From the NCBI GenBank assembly GCA_003223555.1, contig QHVM01000040.1, positions 16,422-64,404 on the forward strand: a DNA stretch of 47,983 nucleotides, read 5' to 3'. This stretch comes from Acidobacteriota bacterium. Its GTDB lineage: Bacteria > Acidobacteriota > Vicinamibacteria > Fen-336. A program made the translations under genes and the position numbers. The notes below the pieces were generated by a model. It was not told where the DNA came from, ran no database searches, and saw only the letters and a list, made by a program, of their open reading frames with translations. This document shows positions 24,576-33,963 of this stretch, one piece after another. Each line of letters opens with the position of its first letter. Positions within the stretch are counted from its first letter, which is position 1.

Positions 24576-25418
24576 ATGTCCGCGATGCGCAACTGGATCG
24601 TCGCGCTCTGCCTCGCGTCACCCCCCGGCCTGGCCGCCGCCGGGGACGTGGAGATCGCCGCCCGCGCCGGGCAGGCCTTCCCCTTCTACCAGCAGTCCTT
24701 CCGCTTCGACCCCGGCCCGCTGCTGCTGCCCGCCCTGCCCGGGGTGAGCGTCGATCCGGTGCAGGACCTGCGCATCGACGCACGGGGAGGCCTGACCGTG
24801 GGCGGCGGGCTGGCCTGGTACCCGCGCGATCACTTCGGCGTGGAATGGCGCGTCGACAGCGTCGACCTGAAGGCGCGCGCCCAGGAGGCCGTCGTTCACG
24901 TGCGCGTCGACCTCGCGCCGCTGCTCCCCCTCATCGCCACCGACCTCTCGATCCCTTCGACGGTGCAGGTCGACCGCCCGAAGCCGCTGTCCTTGAACCT
25001 CCGCGCCCGGACGCGGGGAAGCTTCCGGGCCCACGCCTCGGCCGGTCTCAGCTACCTGCCCTCGCTGGGCGCGTCCATCCGCTCCGCCCTGCAGACGACG
25101 GGACCCACGTTCTTCGGCTTCCCGCTCCAGCTCGCCCGGCTGGCCGTGAGGGCCGAAGCCCGTCCCGAAGGGGAGAGCCGGTTCGGGTTCAACGCCGGGG
25201 GAGGCTTTCAGTGGCCGATGCTCCGACGGCTCTCGATGGAGGTGGACGGACGCTACTTCCGGTTCGCCCGCCAAACCCTCAACTGGACCGGCGAGCCCGG
25301 GCTGACGCTCTCCCCGACCGAGCAGCTGCTGCTGCAGCAGACGCTGGCCAGCCTGGGGCCGGTGCGCTTCACGCCGACGTTCTTCCAGGTCACCGGCGGC
25401 CTGAGCCTGAGGTTTTGA
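24576..25418 (+). CDS. Putative outer-membrane beta-barrel protein
   Basis: 280 residues: a signal peptide (MRNWIVALCLASPPGLAAAG) and then alternating polar/hydrophobic strands such as GGLTVGGGLAWYPRDHFGVE, FRAHASAGLSYLPSLGASI and SRFGFNAGGGFQWPM. It closes with TPTFFQVTGGLSLRF. A C-terminal Phe is typical of barrels inserted by BamA. No named family is recognised. ATG 24576 is used; ATG 24585 three codons later is equally possible. The gene is 35 bases past the OYE gene but is probably not functionally linked. Confidence 0.6.
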   Translation: MSAMRNWIVALCLASPPGLAAAGDVEIAARAGQAFPFYQQSFRFDPGPLLLPALPGVSVDPVQDLRIDARGGLTVGGGLAWYPRDHFGVEWRVDSVDLKARAQEAVVHVRVDLAPLLPLIATDLSIPSTVQVDRPKPLSLNLRARTRGSFRAHASAGLSYLPSLGASIRSALQTTGPTFFGFPLQLARLAVRAEARPEGESRFGFNAGGGFQWPMLRRLSMEVDGRYFRFARQTLNWTGEPGLTLSPTEQLLLQQTLASLGPVRFTPTFFQVTGGLSLRF

Positions 25419-26072
25419 TCACTTCCGGGTGATGATGTAGACGTCCGCCGGCCACGGCCAGCGGCGGCGGACCTCCGTCAGGGCGAGGCGCGGACGCCGT
25501 TCGACGACGCGAACGACCTTCGCGCGAGGCACGAGCAGCCGGTTGACGCCCAGGCACGCGATGGCCCGGCCGCCCCGCTCGGCGAACGCATCGAGGAAGC
25601 CCTCGATCACGCTGGTGCCCTCGGGCCCTCCGTCGGACTGGACGTCGGGGCCGGACAGCAGCGCCGACGGCACGTACGGGACGTTGAAGGTCACGCAATC
25701 GAACTGCCCCTCGCCTTCGACTCCGTCGAAGAACCGCGCCTCCACGACGCGGATCGGCGCGCGGTTCGCCTCGACGTTGGCCCGCGCCTTCCGTACCAGG
25801 TCGGGGCGCACGTCGGTGGCGACGACGTCGCAGCCCGTCCGCCGCCACAGGGCGAGGCCGACCGTGGCGAAGGCGCCCGTGCCCATGTCGAGCAGGCGCC
25901 GGCCGGGGCCGAGCCGGCGCCCCGCCACCGATACGAGCGCCGGTGTGGTCAGGTCGAAGTAGCGCGCGCCGCCCTCGAGGGGAGGAAAGTCGACGCCGAA
26001 CAGCCGCCGCGCGAGGGCCCGGGAACGTGAGACCCGCCCCCCTGCCCGCCGGAGCAGGCCCAGGACGCCCAC
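25419..26072 (-). CDS. SAM-dependent methyltransferase (PrmC/HemK-like)
   Basis: 217 residues from a GTG at 26072. Motif I is LLDMGTGAFATVGLAL (about 60-75), and ATDVRPDLVRKARANVEANR follows as the post-I acidic loop. The substrate motif of the glutamine-N5 group, NPPY, is here NVPYVP in FDCVTFNVPYVPSALL. The change from Pro to Val at the second position makes the target uncertain. It follows the carbamoyltransferase stop by six bases. Together with the deacetylase, this suggests a three-step small-molecule or glycan modification unit. Confidence 0.8.
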   Translation of the reverse strand: MGVLGLLRRAGGRVSRSRALARRLFGVDFPPLEGGARYFDLTTPALVSVAGRRLGPGRRLLDMGTGAFATVGLALWRRTGCDVVATDVRPDLVRKARANVEANRAPIRVVEARFFDGVEGEGQFDCVTFNVPYVPSALLSGPDVQSDGGPEGTSVIEGFLDAFAERGGRAIACLGVNRLLVPRAKVVRVVERRPRLALTEVRRRWPWPADVYIITRK

Positions 26073-26078
26073 CGAGGC

Positions 26079-27857
26079 TCAGGCCGGCTTGTCGAGGATG
26101 AAGCCGCCGATGACGAGGCTGTCCATCCCCGTGCCGTAGAAGCAGCGCACCGCGTCGCGCGGCGTGCAGACGATCGGCTCGTCCTTGACGTTGAACGACG
26201 TGTTGAGCACACCCGGCACGCCGGTGAGGCTGCGGAAGCAGTCGATCAGCTCCCAGTAGAGGGGGTTCGTCTTGCGGCTCACGGTCTGGGGCCGCGTCGT
26301 CTGGTCGGCCGAGTGCATCGCGCTCGGGATGTCGCGGCGCCGCGCCTCGGCCACGTCGAAGGCCATGATCATGAACGGCGATCGGGCCGGCTGCTTCACG
26401 TAGTCGGCGAAGTGCTCTTCCAGGATCGACAGCGCGAAGGGCCGCCAGCTCTCCCGGAACTTGACGCGGTCGTTCACGAGGTCCTTCATCTCCGGCCGTC
26501 GCGGATCGGCCAGGATCGAGCGGCCGCCGAGGGCCCGCGGTCCGCCCTCCATCCGGCCCTGGAACCAGCCGACGATCTTGCCGGCGGCGATCATCCGCGC
26601 CGCTTCGTGACCGACCCGCGGCGAGCGGCGGTAGGCGGCGCGGCTCGACCGGAGCACCGCCTCGATCTCGTCGTCTCCGTAGCTCGGCCCCCAGTAGAGA
26701 TGATCCATCTCGAAGCGCGGGTCGTCGCCCTTTTCGGCCGCCACGACCTGGGCCGCCCCCAGCGAGACGCCGCCGTCGTAGGCCAGCGGCTGGATGAAGA
26801 TCTCCTCGGCGACCCCTCGGCGGTGGATCTCGCCGTTCATCTTGCAGTTCAGCGCCACGCCTCCGGCCAGGCAGAGCCGGCGGCTGCCGGCCAGGCGGGT
26901 GGCCAGGCCGGCCAGGTGGACGCCGGCCTCCTCCAGCCGGTCCTGCACGGCGCGCGCGATCGCGCGGTGGCGGTCGGTCAGGGGCTCGTCCCGGCCGCGC
27001 GGCGGGCCCAGCCGCTCGACGACCGCGTCGGAGAAGAACTTCCCATAGCTGCGGCGGCCGTAGAAGAGGTAGTCGGCGTCGACACGGTACCCGTCTTCGG
27101 TGAGCTGCAGGACGTCGCGGACGAGCGCCTCCGCCTCGGGGTCCCGCTCCCCGAAGGGAGCGAGGCCCATGAGCTTCACCTCGCCCTCGTTGGGGTTCCA
27201 GCCCAGGAACTCCGTGAAGGCCGAGTAGTACCAGCCGAGCGAGTGCGGGATGTTGATCTCCTTCAGGCGCACGATGCGCCGGCCCTCGCCCCGGAAGACC
27301 GTGGTCGCGTTCTCCTCGCCGTGGCCGTCGAAGACGAGGATCGCGCTCTCGTCGAAGCCCGAGCAGTAGTACGCGCTGGCGGCGTGGGCGAGGTGGTGGC
27401 GGATGAATACGATGGGTGGGACGGGGCCGCCCCCGAAGCCGGCGTCGCGCAGGCCGAGGACGATCCCTTCGGTCAGCGTCCGGGGCTGGAAGGCGACCAG
27501 GCTGCGCACGCCGCCGAGGACGGCCGAGCCGAGGGAGGGGCGGCCGGGAGCGCGCAGCCGCGGCCGGGAGCGGCGGCCGGAGAGCCGGTGGCTCACGAAC
27601 GATCGGGCCAGGAAGAGCGGGAAGCGCCACCGGTAGGCGGTGGCGTCCCAGCCGAAGGCGATGAGGTCGACGTCCTTCAGGTCCATCTTCGCCTCGTCGA
27701 GGCAGAAGCGGAGGGCGCGGCTCGGGAAGTAGCCGAGGGCCTGCTTGACGCGGACGAAACGCTCCTCTTCGGCGAAAGCGACGAGCCTCCCGTCCCGGAG
27801 CACGCACGCCGAGGGATGGCCGCCGACGTCGACGGCGATGAGCCCGAGGACGTTCAC
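26079..27857 (-). CDS. Carbamoyltransferase (NodU/CmcH family)
   Basis: 592 residues. The N-terminal Kae1-like domain shows GLIAVDVGGHPSACVLRDGR, FAEEERFVRVKQALGYFP, RHHLAHAASAYYCSGFDESA and LVFDGHGEEN; the His pairs bind the metal and carbamoyl-adenylate. CLAGGVALNCKMNGE and GWFQGRMEGGPRALGGRSIL are the hinge and YrdC-like domain signatures. LNTSFNVKDEPIVCTPRDAV closes the protein. The family transfers a carbamoyl group from carbamoyl phosphate to a hydroxyl of a sugar or antibiotic. It overlaps the deacetylase stop (ATGA) and is the middle gene of the operon. Confidence 0.95.
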   Translation of the reverse strand: MNVLGLIAVDVGGHPSACVLRDGRLVAFAEEERFVRVKQALGYFPSRALRFCLDEAKMDLKDVDLIAFGWDATAYRWRFPLFLARSFVSHRLSGRRSRPRLRAPGRPSLGSAVLGGVRSLVAFQPRTLTEGIVLGLRDAGFGGGPVPPIVFIRHHLAHAASAYYCSGFDESAILVFDGHGEENATTVFRGEGRRIVRLKEINIPHSLGWYYSAFTEFLGWNPNEGEVKLMGLAPFGERDPEAEALVRDVLQLTEDGYRVDADYLFYGRRSYGKFFSDAVVERLGPPRGRDEPLTDRHRAIARAVQDRLEEAGVHLAGLATRLAGSRRLCLAGGVALNCKMNGEIHRRGVAEEIFIQPLAYDGGVSLGAAQVVAAEKGDDPRFEMDHLYWGPSYGDDEIEAVLRSSRAAYRRSPRVGHEAARMIAAGKIVGWFQGRMEGGPRALGGRSILADPRRPEMKDLVNDRVKFRESWRPFALSILEEHFADYVKQPARSPFMIMAFDVAEARRRDIPSAMHSADQTTRPQTVSRKTNPLYWELIDCFRSLTGVPGVLNTSFNVKDEPIVCTPRDAVRCFYGTGMDSLVIGGFILDKPA

Positions 27858-28762
27858 GAGGCGCTCACCGCGGCGGCCAGCTCCCCCGCCGTCACGAACC
27901 GCGCGCCCCAGGACCGCAGCCGCAGCGCGATCGCCTCCACCGCCTCCTCCATCCAGGGTCCCAGCCGCCGGAGGAAGAGCCGCTCGCGCAGCGACAGGCG
28001 GATCCTCGGCCGCGGGCCCAGCTCGTAGGGATGGAAGTAGTACTGAGCGTCGCCCGTGCGCAGCGCGCGGCGCAGGGCGGCCAGGGTCCAGGCGCGGCCG
28101 GCCACGCGGGTCAGGATCCCCGTGGCGGCCGGCAGGCGCAGCACCGGGAAGGTCGGCAGCGGGATCTCGACCATGTCGCCGGACGGATCGGGACGGGAGA
28201 ACGCCTCCGAGAACCGGTAGGGGTTGGCCGCCACGTGCCCGTGGCCGAAGTCCTTGCCGAGGAGAGGGCGGGCCGTGCAGACCGAGGCGTCGTAGCGGAA
28301 GCCCTCGCCGCGCAGGATGGGAATCATCCAGTCGCGGAGCAGCAGGTTGGGCGCGCGGTAGCCGACGACCGGCCGGCCGACGATGGAGGCCAGCAGTCCC
28401 TTGGCTTCCGACAGCTCGCGGCGGAAGCCGTCCGGTCCCAGCAGGTCCACGTCGACGTGGTGGAAGCCGTGGCAGCCGACCTCATGGCCGCGGCCCGCGA
28501 TCTCCCGCACCAGGTCGGGGTAGAAGCGGGCCACCTCGCCGAGGACGAAGAACGAGCCCTTCACGCCCAGACGGTCGAAGAGGCCGAGGATGCGCCGGGT
28601 CGGCTCGGCCAGCTCGCCCGCCGGCCGGTCGGCGCCGTAGTGCTCGCGGAAGAACTGGGCGGTGTCGCGCCAGCGGGAACGCGGCGACCCGGTGGCCCAG
28701 CGGCAGTGGTACCACTCGTCGAGGTCCACCGAGAGGACGACGCGCCTCGGCTCCGGCGGCAT
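27854..28762 (-). CDS. Polysaccharide deacetylase (XrtA/PEP-CTERM-type, DUF3473-like)
   Basis: 302 residues of the NodB fold. SVDLDEWYH near residue 11 gives the catalytic Asp region, GHEVGCHGFHHVDVD (around residue 95) gives the metal-binding HxxxH-like motif, and VVGYRAPNLLLRDWMIPILR follows. YYFHPYELGPRPR (about 243-255) is the C-terminal motif shared with the DUF3473 deacetylases found in exopolysaccharide clusters. It removes N- or O-acetyl groups from a polysaccharide. It is first in the minus-strand operon, with 35 bases to the divergent M1 peptidase. Confidence 0.92.
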   Translation of the reverse strand: MPPEPRRVVLSVDLDEWYHCRWATGSPRSRWRDTAQFFREHYGADRPAGELAEPTRRILGLFDRLGVKGSFFVLGEVARFYPDLVREIAGRGHEVGCHGFHHVDVDLLGPDGFRRELSEAKGLLASIVGRPVVGYRAPNLLLRDWMIPILRGEGFRYDASVCTARPLLGKDFGHGHVAANPYRFSEAFSRPDPSGDMVEIPLPTFPVLRLPAATGILTRVAGRAWTLAALRRALRTGDAQYYFHPYELGPRPRIRLSLRERLFLRRLGPWMEEAVEAIALRLRSWGARFVTAGELAAAVSAS

Positions 28763-28797
28763 GAAGGGCCATTGTATGATCCTCCGGCAGAACTCCG

Positions 28798-30912
28798 ATG
28801 CGGCTGCAGCTTCCGATCGTCCTGGGCGGCCTGGCCGTGCTCCTCGCGCCCTGGGCAGCGATCCGTGGAGATGCGCCGCCGCCCGCGGCCCGCGGCCTGC
28901 CCCCGCTGGTCGACGACCCTTCGCTGCCGGCGCTGCCCACCCGCTCGCCGCGCAACGCCAACTACACGATCCAGGCCCGGCTCGATCCGGATCAGCACAC
29001 CCTCCAGGGCAGCGAGGTCCTGGAGTGGCGCAACACCAGCGGCACCGCTCTCTCGACCTTCCCTTTCCACCTCTACTGGAACGCGTTCCGGAACAACCTG
29101 TCGACCTCGGCCCGCGGCGAGGGCCGCCGGGCCGCCCGCTCGCTCGACCAGAAGGAGAAGGAGCGCGGCTACGGCTACACCGAGGTGCGGTCGATCCGCC
29201 TCGTGGACGGGACGGAGACCGACCTCACGCCGTCGATCAAGTACGTGTCCCCCGACGACAACAACCCCGACGACCGCACGGTGATGCAGGTCTCCACGCC
29301 CTCGCCGGTGCCGCCCGGGGCGACCGTGCGCTTCAAGATCGACTGGACCTCCCACGTCCCGCACGGCGACGTGGGCCGGGCGGGCTGGGTGCACGACTAC
29401 TTCTTCATCGTGCAGTGGTTCCCCAAGATCGGCGTGTGGTGGAAGGGGGCCTGGAACGCCCACCAGTTCCATCCCTGGACGGAGTTCTTCGCCGACTACG
29501 GCGTGTACGACGTCCGGCTCACGCTGCCGAAGCGCGGTTTCGTGGTGGGCGCGACGGGCCGGCTGCAGGAGAAGACCGACGGGGCCGACGGGGCCGAGAC
29601 CTGGCGCTTCATGCAGGAGGACGTCCACGACTTCGCCTGGACGGCCAGCCCCCGCTACCGGGAGAAGAAGGCTCGCTTCGACGACCCGGGGTACCCGCCG
29701 GTGGAGATCCGGCTGCTCTACCAGCCGGAGCACGAGCACCTGGCCGACCGCTACCTCGAGGCGACGAAGATCTCGCTCCGCAGCTACGGCGCGTGGTCGG
29801 CGCCGTATCCCTACCCGCAGATCACGGTCATCGACCCGGCCTGGAGCTCGGCCTCGGGCGGCATGGAGTATCCCACGCTGTTCACGGGCGGCGCCAGCCT
29901 CTGGGCGCCAAGAGCGCTGCAGAGCCCCGAGGGCGTGACGATCCACGAGTGCGGGCACCAGTTCTGGTACGGCCTCGTCGGCAACAACGAGTTCGAGGAG
30001 GCGTGGCTGGACGAGGGCTTCAACAGCTACCACGACGAGAAGGCGGCCGCGCTCGCCCTGGGGCCGATCGGCTGGGGCCGTCGCTACTTCGGGCTCGCGA
30101 CACCCGGCCGGGGCACCCGCGGCGGCTGGCCGGTCGTCGCCCCCGGCGTGTGGATCGGCCGCGGAGAGGGTGAGCTCTCGGGCCTGCGCCGCTCGGGCGA
30201 GACCGACGTGATGGCCCGCCCGGGCTGGCAATACCGCAACGCGGAGGCCTACGGCCTGAACTCCTACGGCAAGCCGGCCTTGAGCATCCAGACGCTCGAG
30301 AACCTCGTCGGCGACGAGACGATGACCCGTATCCTCCGCAGGTACGCCCGGCGCTTCCGCTTCGCCCACCCGACGAGCGAGGACTTCATCGCCACCGTGA
30401 ACGAGGTCACGGGCAGGGATTACCGCTGGTACTTCGACCAGACGTGGTTCTCGAGCGACCGGTGCGACTACGCCGTGTCGGTGAAGACCGAGAAGGCGCG
30501 CACGCTGGAAGGCTACGGCGACGCCGGTCCCGACGGCGTGCCGTTCCTGACCTCGCCCCGCGCGGTCCCCCCGGAAGACAAGAAGGGCGGCGTGTGGGAC
30601 TCCGAAGTGACGGTGAGACGGCTGGGCGGCGTCAGGATGCCGGTGGAGGTCATGGTGGCCTTCTCCGACGGCCGCACGATCGACGAATCGTGGGACGGGC
30701 AGTATCGCTGGACCATGTTCAAGTACCGCGGGCCGGCCAAGTTGGTGCGGGCGATCGTCGATCCGCGCGGCAAGCTGGCCATCGACGTCAACCCCGCCAA
30801 CAACGACTGGGTGGACGAGGACGGCTGGTCGCGCCGCGCGTCGCTCAAGTGGTCCGCGCGCTGGATGTTCTGGCTGCAGAACCTCCTCGAGATGCACATG
30901 CTGGTGGGATAG
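28798..30912 (+). CDS. Exported M1 family metallopeptidase
   Basis: 704 residues with a signal sequence (MRLQLPIVLGGLAVLLAPWA, cleavage near residue 24). The gluzincin motif is H383-E-C-G-H387 with the third zinc ligand E406 in NEFEEAWLDEGFNSY, the standard spacing. GGMEYP (354-359) replaces the GAMEN exopeptidase motif, so the N-terminal amine site differs from classic aminopeptidase N. YRWYFDQTWFSSD occurs in the C-terminal catalytic subdomain. The protein is probably periplasmic or secreted. Three bases separate it from the next gene, an apparent membrane-protein partner. Confidence 0.95.
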   Translation: MRLQLPIVLGGLAVLLAPWAAIRGDAPPPAARGLPPLVDDPSLPALPTRSPRNANYTIQARLDPDQHTLQGSEVLEWRNTSGTALSTFPFHLYWNAFRNNLSTSARGEGRRAARSLDQKEKERGYGYTEVRSIRLVDGTETDLTPSIKYVSPDDNNPDDRTVMQVSTPSPVPPGATVRFKIDWTSHVPHGDVGRAGWVHDYFFIVQWFPKIGVWWKGAWNAHQFHPWTEFFADYGVYDVRLTLPKRGFVVGATGRLQEKTDGADGAETWRFMQEDVHDFAWTASPRYREKKARFDDPGYPPVEIRLLYQPEHEHLADRYLEATKISLRSYGAWSAPYPYPQITVIDPAWSSASGGMEYPTLFTGGASLWAPRALQSPEGVTIHECGHQFWYGLVGNNEFEEAWLDEGFNSYHDEKAAALALGPIGWGRRYFGLATPGRGTRGGWPVVAPGVWIGRGEGELSGLRRSGETDVMARPGWQYRNAEAYGLNSYGKPALSIQTLENLVGDETMTRILRRYARRFRFAHPTSEDFIATVNEVTGRDYRWYFDQTWFSSDRCDYAVSVKTEKARTLEGYGDAGPDGVPFLTSPRAVPPEDKKGGVWDSEVTVRRLGGVRMPVEVMVAFSDGRTIDESWDGQYRWTMFKYRGPAKLVRAIVDPRGKLAIDVNPANNDWVDEDGWSRRASLKWSARWMFWLQNLLEMHMLVG

Positions 30913-30914
30913 CC

Positions 30915-31861
30915 ATGCTCTACGCGCTCGTCCAGGGTTGGCGGCTGCTGCGGCGGAGCTTCGGCCTCGCCGTGCTCCTGCTGGTGGTGAACCTCGGCCT
31001 GGCGCTGCTGCTGGCCGTCCCCCTGGCCGGCGTCCTGCGCCGCGACCTGCACCAGATGCAGGCCTCCCAGAACATGATGTACGGGTTCGACTACCCCTGG
31101 TGGAGCCAATGGTCCGACGCCCAGTCGGGATGGACGACGAGCTTCGGCCCCGAGATCTTCGGCGTGGGCTTCGTGTTCCGGAACCTCGACCTGCTCCTCA
31201 AGGGGGCGCTGCCCGTCAACCTCTTCGGCGCCCGCGGTGACGCCGGTCCGCCGCTCGATCCCGTCATCCTCGGGGTCGGCCTGATCTACCTGCTCGTTCA
31301 GACCTACCTCGCGGGCGGGATCCTCTCGACGCTGCGGGGCGTCCAGGGGAGCTGGACGGTCCGCGGCCTTCTCCACGGCTCGGGCTTCTACTTCGGCCGG
31401 CTGCTGCGGGTGGCCCTCGTCGCCCTCTTCGGGGCCTGGCTCGTCTTCAGGGTCGACGCGCCCCTCGCCTGACATGGCTCCTCGGCCGCCACGCGTTGCT
31501 GCTTCTCGCCCTCCTCTTCGTGAACCTCGTCTCCGGCTACGCGAAGGCAATCGTGGTCCTCGAGGAGCGCTCGAGCGCCATCCTCGCCTTCCTGTCCGCG
31601 CTGTCCTTCTGCGGGCGGAACCTCGCGCGCGCCTTCGGCCACTACCTGGCGGTGGCGCTGCTGGGGGTGGCGCTGGTGGCGGTCTGGCGACTGGTCGACG
31701 GCGCTTACGCGACGACCGGCTACAAGACGCAGCTCGTCACCTTGCTGTTCTTCGAGGCGTTCGTCCTCGCCCGGCTGTCGCTCCGCCTCATGCTGATGGG
31801 CGGGCAGCTGGCCCTCTACCGCCGGCTTGCCGCCCCGGAGGCCCTCGCCTCGGCCGCCTGA
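30915..31861 (+). pseudogene. Polytopic membrane protein, frame-disrupted near 31470
   Basis: From ATG 30915 the first frame has membrane helices (FGLAVLLLVVNLGLALLLAV, then VILGVGLIYLLVQTYLAGGI and VALVALFGAWLVFR) and ends at TGA 31470-31472 after VDAPLA. Immediately after, in another frame (31475 onward), WLLGRHALLLLALLFVNLVS, then CGRNLARAFGHYLAVALLGV and RLSLRLMLMGGQLALY read on to 31861. The parts look like the N- and C-terminal halves of one protein. Net loss of 3n+1 bases would restore it, and a linker between the halves may also be missing. Alternatively, two separate genes exist with the second starting at ATG 31496. Function is unknown; it follows the M1 peptidase by two bases. Confidence 0.65.
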
Positions 31862-31866
31862 GGTCC

Positions 31867-32355
31867 ATGCCCGTCGACGCCGACGACTTCCGCCGCGCCC
31901 TCGGCCAGTTCGCGGCGGGGGTCACCGTGGTGACGACGCGGGACGGGCAGGGACGGGCGCTGGGGCTGACCGTCACCGCCTTCTGCGCCGTGAGCCTGGA
32001 CCCGCCCCTCGTCCTGGTGTGCGTCGACCACCGGTCGGAGACCCACGTCGGCTTCCGTCATGCGGGCCTGTTCGGGGTCAGCATCCTGGCCGAAGGTCAG
32101 GAGGAGGTCTCGCGGCGCTTCGCCGGCGGCGGGCCGGCCAAGTTCGCCGGCCTGAAGCTCGTCGACGGCACGTGCGGCGTCCCCCTGATCCCCGGCGCCC
32201 TGGCCCAACTGGAGTGCCGGGTGAGCGCGACCCATCAGGCGGGCGACCACACGATCTACGTCGGGGAGGTGATCTGCCTGGCCGTGCGGCCGGGACGGCC
32301 GCTTCTCTACCACGACCGCGACTACCGGCGGCTGGCGGGCGGAAAGAGGGAATGA
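31867..32355 (+). CDS. Flavin reductase family protein (FMN-binding)
   Basis: 162 residues of the HpaC/flavin-reductase fold: DDFRRALGQFAAGVTVVTTR, LGLTVTAFCAVSLDPPLVLV, GLFGVSILAEGQEEVSRRFA, LIPGALAQLECRVSATHQAG and DHTIYVGEVICLAVRPGRPL. These proteins supply reduced flavin to a monooxygenase partner, or carry flavin themselves. The stop overlaps the start of the benzoate-CoA-ligase-like gene (ATGA), so the two are co-translated. That links it to aromatic-acid metabolism. The start ATG lies six bases beyond the membrane-protein stop. Confidence 0.92.
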   Translation: MPVDADDFRRALGQFAAGVTVVTTRDGQGRALGLTVTAFCAVSLDPPLVLVCVDHRSETHVGFRHAGLFGVSILAEGQEEVSRRFAGGGPAKFAGLKLVDGTCGVPLIPGALAQLECRVSATHQAGDHTIYVGEVICLAVRPGRPLLYHDRDYRRLAGGKRE

Positions 32356-33911
32356 CGGGGCCGATGGAGTTCCCCGAGCGGTTCAACATGGCCTGGTACT
32401 TCCTCGACCGCAACGTCGAGGAGGGACGGGGAGACAAGACCTGCCTCTTCTGGCGCGAGGAGGCCTACACCTACCGCGAGGTCCTCTCGCGGGCCAACCG
32501 CTTCGGCAACGCGCTGCGGGCGCTGGGGGTGGACGTCGAGGACCGGGTCCTGCTCGCCCTGCCCGATCGGCCGGAGTTCGCCTTCGCCTGGTTCGCGGCG
32601 GCCAAGGTGGGCGCGGTCATCGCCATGGTGAACCCGACCCTGCCCGCCGACGACCTCGCCTACTACTTCCACTACACCAGGGCCAAGGTGGCGGTCGTCG
32701 ACGAGTCGACCCTCGACCGCCTCGATCCGCTCCGCGACTCCTTCGTCCACCTGCGTCACCTGGTCGTCGTGGGAGACCGGCCCGGCCGGCACGTGTCCTT
32801 CGCCGCGGCGTGCGCGAAGGCGTGGGACCGCCTCGAGAACGCCGACACGCACCGGGACGACCCGGCGATCTGGCTCTTCACCAGCGGCTCGACCGGCCGG
32901 CCCAAGGCCGCCGTCCACCTGCAGCAGGACCTACCTTGGAACACCGAGCGCTACGCGAAGCTCGTGATGGGCATCCGCGAGGACGACGTCACGGTCTCGG
33001 TGCCCAAGCTCTTCTTCGGCTATGCCACCGGCACCAACCTCCTGTTCCCGTTCGCGGTCGGCGGCGCCACGGCCCTGTTCAGCGAGCGGAGCGAGCCGGC
33101 GACGCTCTTCGACGCCATCGAGCGCTACCGGCCCACGATCCTCACCTCGGTGCCCACGATGATCAACGCGATGCTGAATCAGCCAGGGGCGAAGGAGCGC
33201 GACCTCTCTTCGCTGCGGCTCTGCCTCTCGGCCGGGGAGGCCCTGCCGGTGGAACTGTACCGTCGCTGGATGGAGGTCTTCGGGGTCGAGATCCTGGACG
33301 GCATCGGCTCGGCCGAGATGTTCCACATCTACATCTCCAACGTCCCCGGCCAGGTGGTGCCCGGCAGCCTCGGGCGCCTCGTGCCCGGCTACGACGCGCG
33401 CATCGTCGGCCCGGACGGCGGCGACGTGGCGGGCGGCGAGGCGGGGACGTTGTGGGTCAAGGGAGAATCGGCGGCGATCATGTACTGGCAGGCCCACGAG
33501 AAGTCCAAGGAGGTCCTGCGGGGGGACTGGGTCGTCACCGGCGACCACGTGCGCCGTGACGCGGACGGCCTCTTCTGGTATGAAGGCCGCACCGACGACA
33601 TGTTGAAGGTCGCCGGCATCTTCGTGAGCCCGAACGAGGTGGAGAACTGCCTGTTGCAGCACGCCCGGGTGGCGGAATGCGCCGTGATCGGGTATAAGGA
33701 CCGGGACGGACTGATCAAGCCCAAGGCCTATGTGGTGTGCCGGGCGGGGACCGGCGACGAGAGCCTCGCCCGTGAGCTCCAGGATTTCGTGAAAGCCCGG
33801 CTGGCGCCGTTCAAGTACCCCCGTTGGGTGGAGTTCGCCCTCTCCCTGCCCAAGAACGACCGGGGTAAGATCGACCGCAGGAAGCTGGAGGCCGCCGGCC
33901 CCCGAAGCTGA
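32352..33911 (+). CDS. Benzoate-CoA ligase family protein
   Basis: 519 residues of the ANL superfamily. The N-terminus (MEFPERFNMAWYFLDRNVEE) is that of benzoate-CoA ligases. The P-loop is LFTSGSTGRPKAAVH (about residues 175-190), the A5 region LDGIGSAEMFHIYISN, and the hinge/A8 motif WYEGRTDDMLKVAGIFVSPN. The C-terminal adenylation Lys is in KNDRGKIDRRKL. It should activate benzoate or a ring-substituted benzoate using ATP and CoA. Substrate choice cannot be read with confidence. It probably feeds the acyl-CoA operon at 18-24.5 kb. Confidence 0.93.
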   Translation: MTGPMEFPERFNMAWYFLDRNVEEGRGDKTCLFWREEAYTYREVLSRANRFGNALRALGVDVEDRVLLALPDRPEFAFAWFAAAKVGAVIAMVNPTLPADDLAYYFHYTRAKVAVVDESTLDRLDPLRDSFVHLRHLVVVGDRPGRHVSFAAACAKAWDRLENADTHRDDPAIWLFTSGSTGRPKAAVHLQQDLPWNTERYAKLVMGIREDDVTVSVPKLFFGYATGTNLLFPFAVGGATALFSERSEPATLFDAIERYRPTILTSVPTMINAMLNQPGAKERDLSSLRLCLSAGEALPVELYRRWMEVFGVEILDGIGSAEMFHIYISNVPGQVVPGSLGRLVPGYDARIVGPDGGDVAGGEAGTLWVKGESAAIMYWQAHEKSKEVLRGDWVVTGDHVRRDADGLFWYEGRTDDMLKVAGIFVSPNEVENCLLQHARVAECAVIGYKDRDGLIKPKAYVVCRAGTGDESLARELQDFVKARLAPFKYPRWVEFALSLPKNDRGKIDRRKLEAAGPRS

Positions 33912-33938
33912 TCCCCGCAAGCCAAACGGAAAGGAGAG

Positions 33939-33955
33939 AAGGAAGGACCTTCCTT
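33939..33955. promoter_or_regulatory. Perfect inverted repeat before the creatininase-family gene
   Basis: AAGGAAGG (33939-33946), one A, then CCTTCCTT (33948-33955). It lies 8 bases before the ATG at 33964. It could be an operator or, as RNA, a hairpin next to the ribosome site (GAGGAG). No regulator is obvious. Confidence 0.4.
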
Positions 33956-33963
33956 CGAGGAGC

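Noticed and set aside
31470-31472. A second TGA as a selenocysteine codon
   Set aside because: The sequence after this TGA does not continue the protein in the same frame; homologous helices resume in a different frame.
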